NCBI GenBank assembly: GCA_026936325.1
Contig: JAPTHN010000005.1
Span: 63,789,514-63,853,513 of the forward strand
Length of the DNA stretch: 64,000 nt
DNA from: Platynereis dumerilii
Taxonomy: Eukaryota > Annelida > Polychaeta > Phyllodocida > Nereididae
Direction of reading: 5' to 3'
Of this stretch, positions 1-13,100 are shown piece by piece. Both the position numbers and the translations under genes were made by a program. Under the pieces are notes generated by a model. It was not told where the DNA came from, ran no database searches, and worked only from the letters and a program-made list of their open reading frames with translations. Within the stretch, counting starts at the first letter, position 1, and every line of letters starts with the position of its first letter.

Positions 1-564
1 AGACAATTTAGAGTATTTTGTGCTCACCTTGACCTCTGACCTACCAGCTCAGTACCAAGGTGAGATTTACTATCCCACTATCCTGCAGCATGCTGCATCC
101 TACCCTTGGATTCCTGGCAGCCAACACAGTGCAGCACAAGTGTAGACCACAAAGTACTCCCACATTGTATTTGTAGCTAACAAAGTTATAACCATGCAAG
201 TACAATACATACATTGCAGCTGTGGGGCTAATCTGCTAATCTGGAAGCCCAAGAGCAATAAAGAGCTGTGAAGAGCAGACAGCTATTTTGGCACATCTTA
301 CCACATGCATACAGCAGATGATGTACAATCAAGTGCATAATCGTGATAATGTAACAGTGCTAATCAGCTAATCAATACTTATCAATAATTGCCAGTTCAC
401 AATTGTATTGTTACTTAGTATTGTCTGAATCAATGCCTCGATTTACATATGTCTGGTACCTGGCAGGGACTCCAGAGGAAAAATGACATTTAAATGCTTT
501 GAGATGGATGGACACAGAAAAACCAGACACAGATTTAGAAATAGATAATACACTGATAGAAACA

Positions 565-755
565 GATAGACGGAAGGATTGGTGGATGGATTTATGCAAC
601 CGCGTAGCCTGCAGGCTAATTAGGACAGGAGGATGACACAGTAATGAGGCGAAAGGATGATTGAAACCGCTGTCCAACATACGTAAAGGTGACATGGCCA
701 GAACTGGGATCGAATCCAGAATCCGGGATCCGGCAAATGGGAAGTCCACAGTGGT
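565..755 (-). repeat. tRNA-derived SINE, family B (copy 1)
   Basis: On the minus strand the start resembles a tRNA pol III promoter, with a box B-like GGATTCGATCCCAG near 705-720. The body carries TTCAATCATCC and CCTAATTAGCCTGC, which recur in the copies at 26485-26708, 33478-33668 and, in the opposite orientation, 2225-2345. Copies are diverged, suggesting an old family. Confidence 0.55.
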
Positions 756-2224
756 ACCGATTAAATTAAATATCTTCTTTAGACTCCTTAGACAGATGGA
801 TAGGCAGACCATGTAGAAAGACAAATTAGATAGACACAGATAATCATAGGCATTTGAGGTTTATAAGCTACACCAGACCAGATTTATGAAACAAAACTGC
901 GCAGGTCCTATTCGTTGTTGACACACCTTATGAAATACAAAGAGATAAATGTCATAAATCATAAACAACCATCACCAAAGCTTACATACCATGGTTACAC
1001 AAACCAGTTTCATAAACTTTGTTTACCAGATTTGAGTCACACCCATGTGACGTGGTTCATATGAGTCAGGTATGAAGAAATTAGGCCAATTACTCATCAA
1101 TTTGACAATTTCAATATAATTACTTAACCACCGCTTTTGAAAATCATTGTGGAAACTTCCAATTTCAATATGAAAAAGAAGAAGAAGAATGTTTTATCAT
1201 TTTAACAGGTTAAATTAATCTTAAATCACAAATGTCCTTCTGTCATTATCTGTCTGTCTGCCTGCCTATCCTCCCAACTTCCAACCTATCCATCCGCAGA
1301 TCATGTCTCCAGATCTTTCTACCTATTTACTCAACGATCTATCTTTCTTGGCATCTGTCATTGAGTGTCATATCTATTAATCGACCTATCAATCTATCCA
1401 ATATCTGTCGATCAATCTAATCTATCTATCCATTCATCACTGACTATATGATATCTCTGTATCTACCTATCCATACAGCAACTATCTCTTTATCCCTCAA
1501 TCATTCATGAAGAAAAAACAAATTCTTAACATGCTCAACACTACAACATGAACACAGTACTGCTGAGCTAAGACTTCTGAAAAGTTGGCGAAAAAACTAC
1601 AAAAAACAAATCTTTTGCAGAATGTGTTTACAACTCCAAAGTACTCCTAGCTGCAGAATATAGGGGCCAGGGCAAAGGGACTTAGATTTGGCCCAGGGAC
1701 AAAATGTGGTGGAAAAAAGTTAATATACTCAAACATAGAAATATACACATTCTAAGGCTTAACGTGTGGCGAGGACAGTCTAGACTATTCAGTGTTGGAT
1801 ATCGGAGTCGAGCACCCAGAGAATCTACCCTAGACGAATCCCTCTGCCACACCATTTTATCATAATTTTGCGTCACGAGCGTCTTGGCCAATCAGCGAGC
1901 AGTATTTCCGCTCAGTTCAAAAGTTTACAAGCAATTTACTCAGCGAGTTTTGACTCCACAGCGGTCTAACACCTATCATTTTAAAGCTCTCAGAGAGATC
2001 TATCTACCACTATCAGAATCAATTGCCTACGATTTACGGAAATGCGTGAATCGGCGAAATCGGCCTCATTTGCATAACCTGTGTGAAGGCCTGATCATTG
2101 GCCAATTTTGTGGGTGTGTCTGACTTATTCACTGAAGGCTTTGCTGAAGTGGAGTCGAGAGGATTGAAAACCAACGAACATGCACCTGTATAATATCTAC
2201 TTGTACTTTCACCTGGAGTCCTAA

Positions 2225-2345
2225 ATCAATGTTGGACATGTTGGACAGCGGCTTCAATCATCCTTCGCCTTATTGCTGTGTCCTCCTAATCACTGCTAAT
2301 GTCCAAATAAGCCAACCGAGGGCATAAATACAGGACGTAAAGGCC
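2225..2345 (+). repeat. SINE family B, 5'-truncated copy
   Basis: This carries the family body (ATGTTGGACAGCGGCTTCAA, then ATCATCCTTCGCC and TGTGTCCTCCTAAT) without the tRNA-like head. The orientation is opposite to the other three copies. 5' truncation is the usual result of LINE-driven retroposition. Confidence 0.55.
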
Positions 2346-5300
2346 CAATCATACATCCATCTATGACCAACCTTTGTTTTTATATGTTACGTATGTCTAT
2401 CTTACCCCATCTAAATATATATATCTATCCATTTGCATATGATATATGAACAATGGAATAGTAGCTCATAAAACATCAGTTTTATCCGGAAGACTAGCTG
2501 ATGTAGAAAATTCGAAATATGATACACAAAGTATTACATACACAAAGTAATTAAGTATGCATAGAGGCATGGACGGTCTAGACATGTTGTATATATACCA
2601 GCATAACAAACAGGGAGTTGATGTGAAAAAAAAGACTGAAAAAGTCCTTCAGAATAAACTATCAGTATCTACTGTAAAACAGTAAAAGCTCTTTTCCAAG
2701 GCAATCTCTTGCTTCATATTCGGATTCAATTCCTTGGCAAGGTTAAACAAGGTATTCATTTCCATAAGCATGAACCGTTTCCATTTGCACACCTGAGAGT
2801 TGTAGAGAATATGTGAGAATACTGTATTATACTGGTGAGAAGCAGACAATTCACTAATGTAGAACTTCAGATGTAGTTTGGATATGTAGAGTACTAGTTA
2901 GCTTAGCTAATTTTTGCAAAAGCAGAAAATAACAATATTTTGAAGAAGGAAATTCATTGTTAGACGAGCTACTAGTAAAAACACTTGCTCGAATGACTCA
3001 AATCACCTCCAAATTTCGAAAGAATCTGATATTCTCATCAAAACAAGCTGGGAAGTAAGAGAATTCATACTGGAGTTGAGTTTTTGACACTCCAGTAGAA
3101 AATGAAACAATTTCTTATTTTCTAATAGCTGCAGTCAGGCAAATTGTAAATCTGCCACCTGACACCAGCAAAATATAACATGAATCAATGGGTCTCCTTG
3201 AGTTATGCCAGGAGACCTTGGGTGGCATATTTCTGTCATGTCAAGAAGGTTAGCATGCTTAAAGAGCTCATGCTGCTGAAAATCAAATAAATATCCTACT
3301 ACTATCTGAATCTCATTATATAAATGATCAGATTAAATTCTGGGAGCTTTTCAATTTCATTTCCTCATATCTGAAATTGATATATTTCCGAAAGTCACCC
3401 CCCCCCCCCCAAGACCTCGAAAGGATATTTTCCAGATCTATATATATACGGATTACTTCAAGAATAATCGTCTTTGTCTTGTTGATAATACAATTATTAA
3501 AATGTTAAATTTAGCAAAAGAAAGACCAAATGAAGCAAGTTGGCCTTAATCGACTATAGAAAGTCATAATAATGACAATAGCTCTTTTTGAGGTCTGTGA
3601 TTTACAAGATCTTTTCAGTACGAAAGTTCTTAATCCATCTAAACGATTAAAACGAACATCTTTTAAATTACACAAACTAAATTTAGCATTTTAATTCAAT
3701 ATCTAAAATAAGCTATTAAATAGTTAACGCCTGTGTTATTATACATGTTTACAGTTTAGGCTACTTATATGTCTGTAATCCAGGACAAACCATTCAGCGC
3801 CTTACTTAATTTGCAAAGGTTACATATTCCGCACATATTGGCCACCCAAGTATTCTTAAATCGATGTAATGTGTTGTAATTTTGCATAAGAGGGCTATTA
3901 AGAGGAACATTGATCTAACATGAAATGTGTTCTCAACTGAATACCCTTGAATTCACATATTAACCTTTTTAAGATCCACCCAAAAAATTCAATAAATGGG
4001 ATCTCCAAAATATGATACAATCTTTACAAAGACATATTCTAACCATGTTGCAGATTTGCAGAATAAAAAGAGAGATAATATATATCATAGCAAAACGGCC
4101 ATCGGACATAGACACCTTATATTACGACATATCTTTGTCAGAAAACCAGAATTTGAGAATGCATGATATAAGCCAGATCTTGGTTTATATCAAAAAGAAC
4201 ATTTTTTCTTATTTTCCACTGACTTTTTACTACAGCTTTTTCATGTTTTTTGGCTTCATTGCAACTTTTGCAATTTGCGGATTGTAATTTTTGTCGCCAT
4301 GTTGATTTTTATCAATCATACACGGTTAACGCTTGATTTGCAAACTTGTAATTTGTAAAGTAGAAATGTGATGCGTAAAAAATCTAAAAAGCTCAAAAGG
4401 CGCAACAAAAAAGCAGAAATACCAGCACGAAACCAGTTACGATTTCTTACATAAAGACAAATATTCACATTGATATTGAGAGCTTGCAGGTTTCAATAGA
4501 TATCTGGTGTTGTTGCTGCTGCATTTAATTGATTATAACATGTATAAGCCAGACATGAGTATGGTTAACTTATACAGATCTGGTTATGCAGATTTGACAT
4601 CGCATATTTGAAGGCTGAGGTCTCTCAAAATGCACTGAATTTATCATTATTGATGCATTTCATCACAAAATTAATATGATTAAGGAAAAGCTAGAGCTCA
4701 ATTGCATGTCATGAAGAATTTGGATAAATATATAACTAGACATTCTGAATAAAAAATTCTCAACGCACTAAAACTCATTGATCGACGACATCTTTACATC
4801 ATGGTGACCTCACTTTTTCCAGATATCAAAAGTAATTGATCAAAAGGTCAATACCTTTTAAGCCTTATATATTAGGATATATTTAGAATCATCTATTGAA
4901 TAGTATTGATATGCACTGTCTGCGTACCAACTGTATCTAATGACAATGTCTAACAACAAATGTACAAAATAATGCATCGTACCCTGCATCAATCAATTAA
5001 TGACTTGGCAGAACTACAACTAAAATTTTTTTACAAAATCTGTCAAATCCAGCATAAAACAAAATTTCAAGTTGGAAAGGGTCCATACTCATCTGCTCAT
5101 CAAAAACTATGAACTCTTTTAAGCGAACAGAAATAACTTACTAACTTTGGATGAAGACCAAATTCAGTACATTACAATTTAAGTTATGTAACATTCGAGT
5201 AATAACAGAATATCAATATTTCTGGTCTACTTTTCTCCTGCCAGGAATGTAGCATGAACAGAGTACTTTCTACATGTTCAAGGCAATACATGTGTCCGGC

Positions 5301-6247
5301 TGTCCGCCAACAAAAAATAAACACATACATCATGTATAATATATGAGAAATTACCATATCATTTTCAAAAACACGTTGAACAAAAATTTACTAAAACTAG
5401 ATGTGACGAGTTGTGAGGCCAAAGTAGCTTGTTTTCGGAAAAGACTTTCTAACTTCAACTAAACAAGATGATAAGTAAGATAAGAGCCTCTCCCTTCTTG
5501 ACCTGTACTGAATTTTTTTTTTGGTTGAATAGCTTCTCAAATTAGCTGAAGAGTTTCTAAACATGCTTCTATAAACCATTAAGTTAATAAAATCAATTTA
5601 TCATCATGTGCTGTTTTAGATTTTTATTCTCTTTAATCATCTGCCAATGATTTTTAATTCATTTAATTTCATTCAATTTCATTCTCGTAAACTTTGAGAC
5701 AATTAGCACATGTCAGTTCTCAAGGCTATCTATTCATGAATTTCCTTGTTAGTGCAACAATAGACCACTTAGCTTTCAAGGCTGGTGGCCTCGAGCTGCT
5801 CGTTACAGCCAGGAATGAGGTTACCGTCAAACAATATTGGGTCACTCAGTTTGAGATCTATATCATCAAGTTAATTTTACTTAGTCATCCTAAATTGTGC
5901 CATTTACCTAACTTTTGCTCGATAAAGTTATCCAGCTCCAATGCTAATAGATTTTTTAGACAAAACAAATCAGCTGCTTGCCACCTGATGACAAATAGAC
6001 AACATTTGCAAGTTCAATCGATTTAAAGAACAGTGCAACAGATTTATAATCTATCTGTTCATATTACGTTGCAAGACAGACATCAAAGAAATTTTTATGA
6101 TTCATAAAAATTAATCCGTACAATAATCAACATAATTGATATGATAACAACAATAAAAGGATCAACAATGCTGAAAATAAATCTACATCAAAACAGACAG
6201 AAAACATTACATATTGTATTTCCATTTTCAATTTGACTGACACTTAC

Positions 6248-7168
6248 CTATCAAGACACTGTCGGCGATAGCCTCGAAGAAACTGATCTTTTTAATCCAT
6301 CGCGTTTCGATAGGCTCTTCGTCAAGGTTAATTCGGTTACACATGACTTCTAACCGATTCACAGAATTTGGCAAAATGGGTCCCGACTCAAACTCAAGAA
6401 CGATTTTGTTGACAGTACCGATCGAAATCTGATCGACGGCTTTTAGTTTATGGTCTGGAAGAGGGGGGCTGTACATGCGCCCGGCGTGTTTCTTGAGGTA
6501 TCCTAAAGACACAGTGTTAATGACATGGTTTGCATAGAATTTCTTTCCGTTGACACACTCCACACACACGGGGTACATGCTCCCGTTGAGCGTGTTGCTG
6601 TTGTCTCCGCACCACGTGATTTGCGAGACCGCGTGGTCCATGAGGATGCTCGACTCCGGCACTCCTTGAGCAAGGGCGTCCACCACAGCATGGAACCCTG
6701 GGGGAATGACGTAGTGGACGCCTGGAAGCTCTTCGAAACTACCCTCCTCGCTGAGGGCGACCTCACGCATGTTGTGGCAGCCTGCAATAATGGCTTCGTT
6801 CAACATCCTCTGGTGGAAGATGATGCGTCGGATGTTGTGGTCCTGCGTGGGGATCTGCGACAACTTCTCCTCGAACTCTCGCTCCAAGAAGGCACCGACG
6901 GAGTCGTTTTCACAAGGCGTGGGCATCTGCTGCGTGTAGAAGTCCTCCACTTGACTCATCAACATGCCAAAAATCCAGTCCACCTCCTCCACCAACTTGG
7001 CGTGGATCGGAGAACCATCTTCCGTCAAGAACATGTGTTTCTGGCCGAACTTTCTCCCTGCAAACTTTGGATTTAGCCATTTCTTTTGGATGCATAATTT
7101 GAAGATGGGGTTCCTGTCGATGCCGTGAATCCAGTTCGCTCCTAATTCCGCCTTCTCACTCGCCGTTT
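6248..7168 (-). CDS. Amine oxidase exon 2 (substrate and FAD domain core)
   Basis: This 921-base exon follows a TTGTCTTTGCAG acceptor and ends at a GTAAGT donor after ATA-G (phase 1). It encodes residues 65-371, from TASEKAELGANWIHG through WIKKISFFEAIADSVLIG. That last segment aligns with the WFRK...FA..HVLCGFIAG region of human PAOX, so the next exon should begin with a G(F/W)(I/L)SG-like sequence. The exon is richer in GC than the surrounding intron, and this produces a long antisense open frame that I do not regard as a gene. Confidence 0.9.
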
Positions 7169-10100
7169 CTGCAAAGACAAAAGGAGAAATGGTCAGAAAT
7201 AAGAATTAACAAATCTTGCCCACATTCAACTAAACAAATCATCTGCAAATCACCAATGGAAAATTTTGTAGTGTTTTTAAATAAATGCAAATTGAGTAAC
7301 ATAGTGTAAAAATATATTCATTACACACTGTAATTCAAGGTCACAATAACGGGAAAAACTTGCCGAGAAGTCAAGAACATTAATTTTCTCTCCCACTGTC
7401 ACCAGAAAGAGATTGCACCAGAGTGGGCAAATACAACATGGCAAATACAACATGGCAAATAACAATTTCAAAAGGATCACAAACATTGGTGGACAAATGA
7501 AACTTGTTTTCTGACAACACTCTCTCACAGTGGCACTTCCAATCTCTTCCATCTTATCAAAACCAAGCTTTCTTTGCGACAAAAAGTCTTGTCATTATGA
7601 GAACCCATGCAATGTGAATCATTCATCTGAAGATTCGGCAGTGAGTGAGAGAGTTTGTTTTACGCCCCATCAGCACTGGTGGGGGCTATTTAGAGGCAAC
7701 TGAAGATTCGGCAGACAAGTTTACTACAACTCAAGCAATCACTGAATATGGTCAGTTATATATATCACGTACATACAGAGCACTAGTGTCACAGATCACA
7801 TAGCATGATCTGTGCCAGCGTAGATATTCAAATATCATACAATTCAGCCAATTCCTTGAAAACAGGATTATTCATTACACACAACCACTAAATTCAAGTT
7901 AATAGTTTCAGTTGCCTTAAAAGTGACATTTAATTTAATGAAAAGGTCATAATTGAATCACTACAGCAAAATAACTTGTTGAAATGAAACTTGTCAACTT
8001 TAACTGTATTTTTCTCAGGTTATCACTTATCAGGCTATTCACGATTTGTGACGACATGTCTGACATTTGCAAGTTTTAACTTTTACAAATCAACAAAATA
8101 TGATGCTAAAGCTTGTCAAAAACAAGTCAAAATTGACTCAAAAACATTCTAAATCACTAGAAAATTGCACAACATATCGGAAATGTGTTCAGCTACATGA
8201 CGTCACAACATAGTTCAGTGAAATCCCCTACGTCTTATGTCAAAAACAAGCAAAACACGTTTCCGGTTGGAAAATCGATACTTTATGAACGTTGCATTAT
8301 AACATCTGATACCATAAACAGTATAATCTAGTGTCTAGAATGTGTTTCGAATAATAGTTTTTACAACGCATAATCGGCATTTGACAAAAACACTTCTAGT
8401 TAGCAAACAGCTTGTGTCTTAACAAAAAGGTGATTGCCTGCCACAGCCTACGCAAGTTCATTCAATAATTTTCTGCGCGTAAAACATATTTCACTGCACA
8501 ACATGTTTTCCCATTTTTGCTGATCGATAAATGTGAATGTATAATCAAGGTCAGCCATTCATGAATGTTACATACTATTCACTCTGAGATAGATGGACAA
8601 ATATTTATACAACTAAATTAGTATCAGGACTCGGTATAGTTGGCGGTCCACTGCCTACAGCCCTACACTGTACACCGTCCTACTATACATGTATCAGCCA
8701 CCGTAGAAGCACAAGAAGAAGTTGCTTACATAATTTTCTACATAAATTTCAATTCAAAAGTCAGAATTTCAGATATCATCTGTCATGATCACATCAGCTG
8801 ATACCATTATCGTGATTACGCAGTTCTATTTATAATGGTATCTAGAGTGACCATCAAATATTCTTTCACATCCATATTCATTATTTCATCTTCCTATATA
8901 TTCATATCTATACATCTTAGATATGTATCCCTCAGATTAAACAAAGTAGTTTGACTCAAAACTGAGCTTCCGAGAGTTTTATTTCAAGGACGATGATTAC
9001 TTGGGTTGATAAATTTTGTAAATTTTACGTCCCAGATTTTCAGTCATCTGAAACATCCATAATATACAGCTACATCAAGTATGCAAGGGTGAGAAAGCCT
9101 TCATATAGCGACGGTTAAAAGAACAGAAAGTTATTTTATTCCTCCAAGAGTCAAGCTCCAAATGGCATTGGCTTGTTCGTAAGTCCTCTTTTTACAACTA
9201 AGCTTACAGTTGCAGAAGAAATTAGAAAATTATTTTGTCCAAAAAAGGCTTAAAAAGCCATGTAATGACCAACAACTCTGAGCCATTTGATTTATTGTTA
9301 CTGGATCGTTACATGCATCATTGGCACTTAGATTCTAGCTACTCTCTGTATGAAAATATCAATGGTGAGGCTTACACGTTTGAACTTCGACAGATATCAA
9401 CTTGACAACAACAAGTTGATGTCTTGGTCGAAGCTGGACAAGACAAAGTAACGACCTTGAATAAATACATATCAATCAAACAGGTCATTCAAGGAGTGCC
9501 ACAGCGAGGGTCAGTCACACACAAGAATGACCGATGACATTCAAAGAACAGAGAGAATTTCTGAATATCTTGAGGATTCATTCAGCAGGCAGGCAAGTGA
9601 GGAGACCTACTACTGTGTTAATATACTCCTGCAGAGTTCATAAACCTGATTTTGACGCCTTAGGGCATTATTATGCATAGTATGTCATTTGGGAGGACAT
9701 TCTCATACTTAAGACCATTAAGAAGCCAAAAACCTACTTTAGTTAAGATCCTCCAACTGTTCAAATGTAGGGCTTTTGAGTGCAAAAGCTTAAATGCACA
9801 CATACGTATATATACCTACACTAACTTAACATTCAGGAGAACCATACAGGCATACACACATCATATATGTCTTATACTAAGTGGGTGTTTCAAACTGATT
9901 CATAAGCACTCAGTGTAATACCGAACATGACACTGCATAGTATGTGAATACTACACATCATTATAACATAATGACATTTCTTTAGAAATTTTTGAATTCA
10001 AGCCATGTAAAGCTCCACTGTATTGTTACCATGTTATACACAGTTTATACACTTCACTCTATATAGTTTAATGAGTTCATACACTTCACTCTAAATGCTC

Positions 10101-13100
10101 TACATAGTAACCAAGACCAGTGAGTAACTATTATCTGAGGCCATGAACAGGAATATCCCCTTAAATTACTACAAATAATGTCAAATAGTGAATGTATGTC
10201 AATGAAACCCAATATATTTGTATTGCTCCTTAATAACGGCCGATACTCAACTCACGAATCAGTGACACGATATGGGCCAAAATATATATAAATTTTTAAT
10301 TACAATAAGAGTGACTTGCTAGAATGAAATTTGATATCTCGTCTACGTTTCTTTTCATTTGATAACACAGTCTACAAGAAATACATTGATATAATGCCTC
10401 AATCATTGATAACTGAACCTCCTACCTTTTCCTGCAGACATAAAAATATACAATACAGATAGATGTTTTATCTTCATTGTCACATTTAGGACATATTTGA
10501 AACTGAATGTCGATGCCTTCACATAATATACCTTTACAAAACATTTTTTATACAAATAGATATTCATTTGCACACTGCACGTATCATATTTTATACAGAT
10601 AATGCAAGGTATATCAATGCATATATGACTGAAGTCTGAAGCTATAATTGAGCATCAAGTATCAATGAAGAAATATATTGCCATTTGCCCTTTCAACTAC
10701 ATTTACAAAATTCAGCAACACGCAACTTGAGATACAAAATGTAAAACACTAGCTCCCAATTTCTTTTCCTGCACCTTGTCCTTTCAAAGCATGGTTATTA
10801 AAGCTCCGAGCATGTATATCTCCAATTTCCAGGTAACATTTAACCTACATTTCTGTAATTTAAATTCACATTTTTAAGTAACATTTCTCACAAGTAAAGA
10901 CACATGAATCACCAATACATTGCATTTTATGTCCGTATAAATGCACCTTTAATCATGTTAACTGACAATAAATTTTTCCACTCTACTTTTGTAAATCAAA
11001 TGAGCACAGAGCAGTTCAAATGACAAACCATAACAAGTCATTAAATAAAGAACTACATGTCTCTCATCAAGTGCAATCTGCATAAGTAAAATGTACATAA
11101 TTCACATGGAAATCTTTGTGAAGAAAACAGCCGTGCAGTGGTCAATGTGTTGAAAGACTGTCCCTACAGATCATTTTGGTTGTAGTGGTATTTTCTTGTA
11201 GACTCTTCGCCAACTCTTCGGCTGCACATTGTTGCAGGGGCGGAGGACTCGACAGCAGCGCATTATTCTCTGGGATCTGGGTTCAATCTCTGGTTTGATT
11301 CCCCAATAAGACATCAGATTAGTCAATGATATCAAAGGAAGCTGTAACTTTTGGGATCACATAATAAAGTATTGTAAATGGACAACTGTTTTGTAATAAA
11401 CTGTAAATCTGTCCGACCAAGAGGCACTGCCAAGTCATGATAAATGTATGATGCAATAAATAAGCTACATTTACCTTGACTGCCCTGGAGGACATTAAAA
11501 AAACCTTTTTATAAACAAAAAAAAATATGCAAACAGAAGGATAGAGATATATAACAATACAATACTATGGGTATACAATACAACAATGCCCCATAACAGT
11601 GTATAAGCTCTGACAAGGTCACAGAGTTAGTGGCCACGTCCCAAATAGTCTTCATGACCTTGACATTACACAGGAGGACAAAAAGGTCCTTGAGTGGAAA
11701 ATAGGACAATACAAAAAGGAAAATGACTAAAAAAGGTTGTGCATGTTTAATACTGCCTCAGGTAAAAACGCAACAGAAAAAAAAGATAACAACATCTTCT
11801 TCACTATACAGAATACACGAGCAAAAATATTGCCAGAATGGCACACACATGCATGTTACAAAACATCACAGCACTTTTTCACACATTTTCATCTATTATT
11901 TTACCATTTTTGACATGCTTTTTAGTTAGTTTTGGCAATATTTTTTAACCTTTTTTCTCTCCTTTGCGCAATCCATCACACACAAAACATGTCGCTCATT
12001 GTCATGTAATAGAATGTATTGTTCGGCTTTAAGCCTTGGCAAAGTCACTGAGTACAAAATGATTATGATGTCACAACGTGTCACAGTGGTCACACGAGGT
12101 CACAATAACCCTGGGAGGTCACAGCATGCAATTGTGATTTCACAATGGTCATGTGACCGTCATGTCTCACATGTTTCATGAATAGCATGTTCATGCAATG
12201 CATGTAAAAAATACTAATTGAGATTCATTGTTCCACCATGCTAATGCAACTAATTAGAATGTACTGAATGACCTGATCAGGTGGGAGCGTTGTGTTAGAA
12301 GACGCGAAATCGATATTCGATAATTCTGATCAACTCTTTAGAAGAACTTGACAATAATAATAATTTGACCAATACTTAGATCAGATAGATCAGTTTCAAA
12401 GACATTGTTTCAAGCAGGGACAATTTGTGTCACAATAAAAAAAGAATTACAAAAACAGTGCAGAAAATACAACTTAAAATTGGCCCAGATGTTTTTGAGT
12501 GACAGCCCTGATAATCTGAGGAAGTAAATCAAGATTATCTGACAATCCAGCGACAAGTTTGCATTCGAGTAATCTTGAACCATGGAACTAATGCTTTTAT
12601 CAATCTACTAAATGCCCTTGATCCAATTTATCTAGTTTTTCTCAAACCTATTTATACATTTGTGTCTTGGCTTCATTCGAAAATCATAAATTGGCATCTA
12701 TTTATTGAAGCCTTCTTTTCTCGAATAGGTCTAAGAACAAGTTTGAATCTATTGAATTCTAGCAAATGCAGAGGACCAATTTTTGAATCATGGAAGTGTA
12801 AAATGATCAAACAATGAAAAATGTGGCTGGACAAATTTAGATATTGGTCCATACATGGTACAGAAAATTATCTAAAAATGCTGTCAAAATTCTACAAATT
12901 CCCCATCTACAATCATTGCCCAATTCTGAGACAATTCAATAATAGGTTATTCACCCTAGCAACCAAAACATAGGACGTTGTCACTGCAAGTCAATAAAGA
13001 TGTAAGTAGGTCAAGTGGGTGGAGCTAATTCCTTATATGGAATGTCAAGGTCTGGATAACCCTTCAGAGCCCCTGGCTCAGACTGCCAGACAGATACAAC

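Larger units (their letters stand above)
1..6247. other. Amine oxidase intron 2 (partial), mostly unique AT-rich DNA
   Basis: I see no coding exon here on either strand. Recognisable content is limited to two SINE pieces (565-755 and 2225-2345), a GATA/CTAT-rich degenerate microsatellite zone around 780-840 and 1240-1500, and a C10 run near 3399. The remaining amine oxidase exons were looked for on the minus strand and not found. Confidence 0.55.

Noticed and set aside
5694-6026. 110-codon plus-strand frame beside amine oxidase exon 2
   Set aside because: Composition and lack of any domain or splice consistency suggest a chance frame in intron DNA. It also does not encode the missing C-terminus, which should be on the minus strand.
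6525-7076. 183-codon open frame on the plus strand across the amine oxidase exon
   Set aside because: It is antisense to a well-supported exon with a coding match to a known family; GC-rich codons on one strand create the open frame on the other. No domain is recognised.
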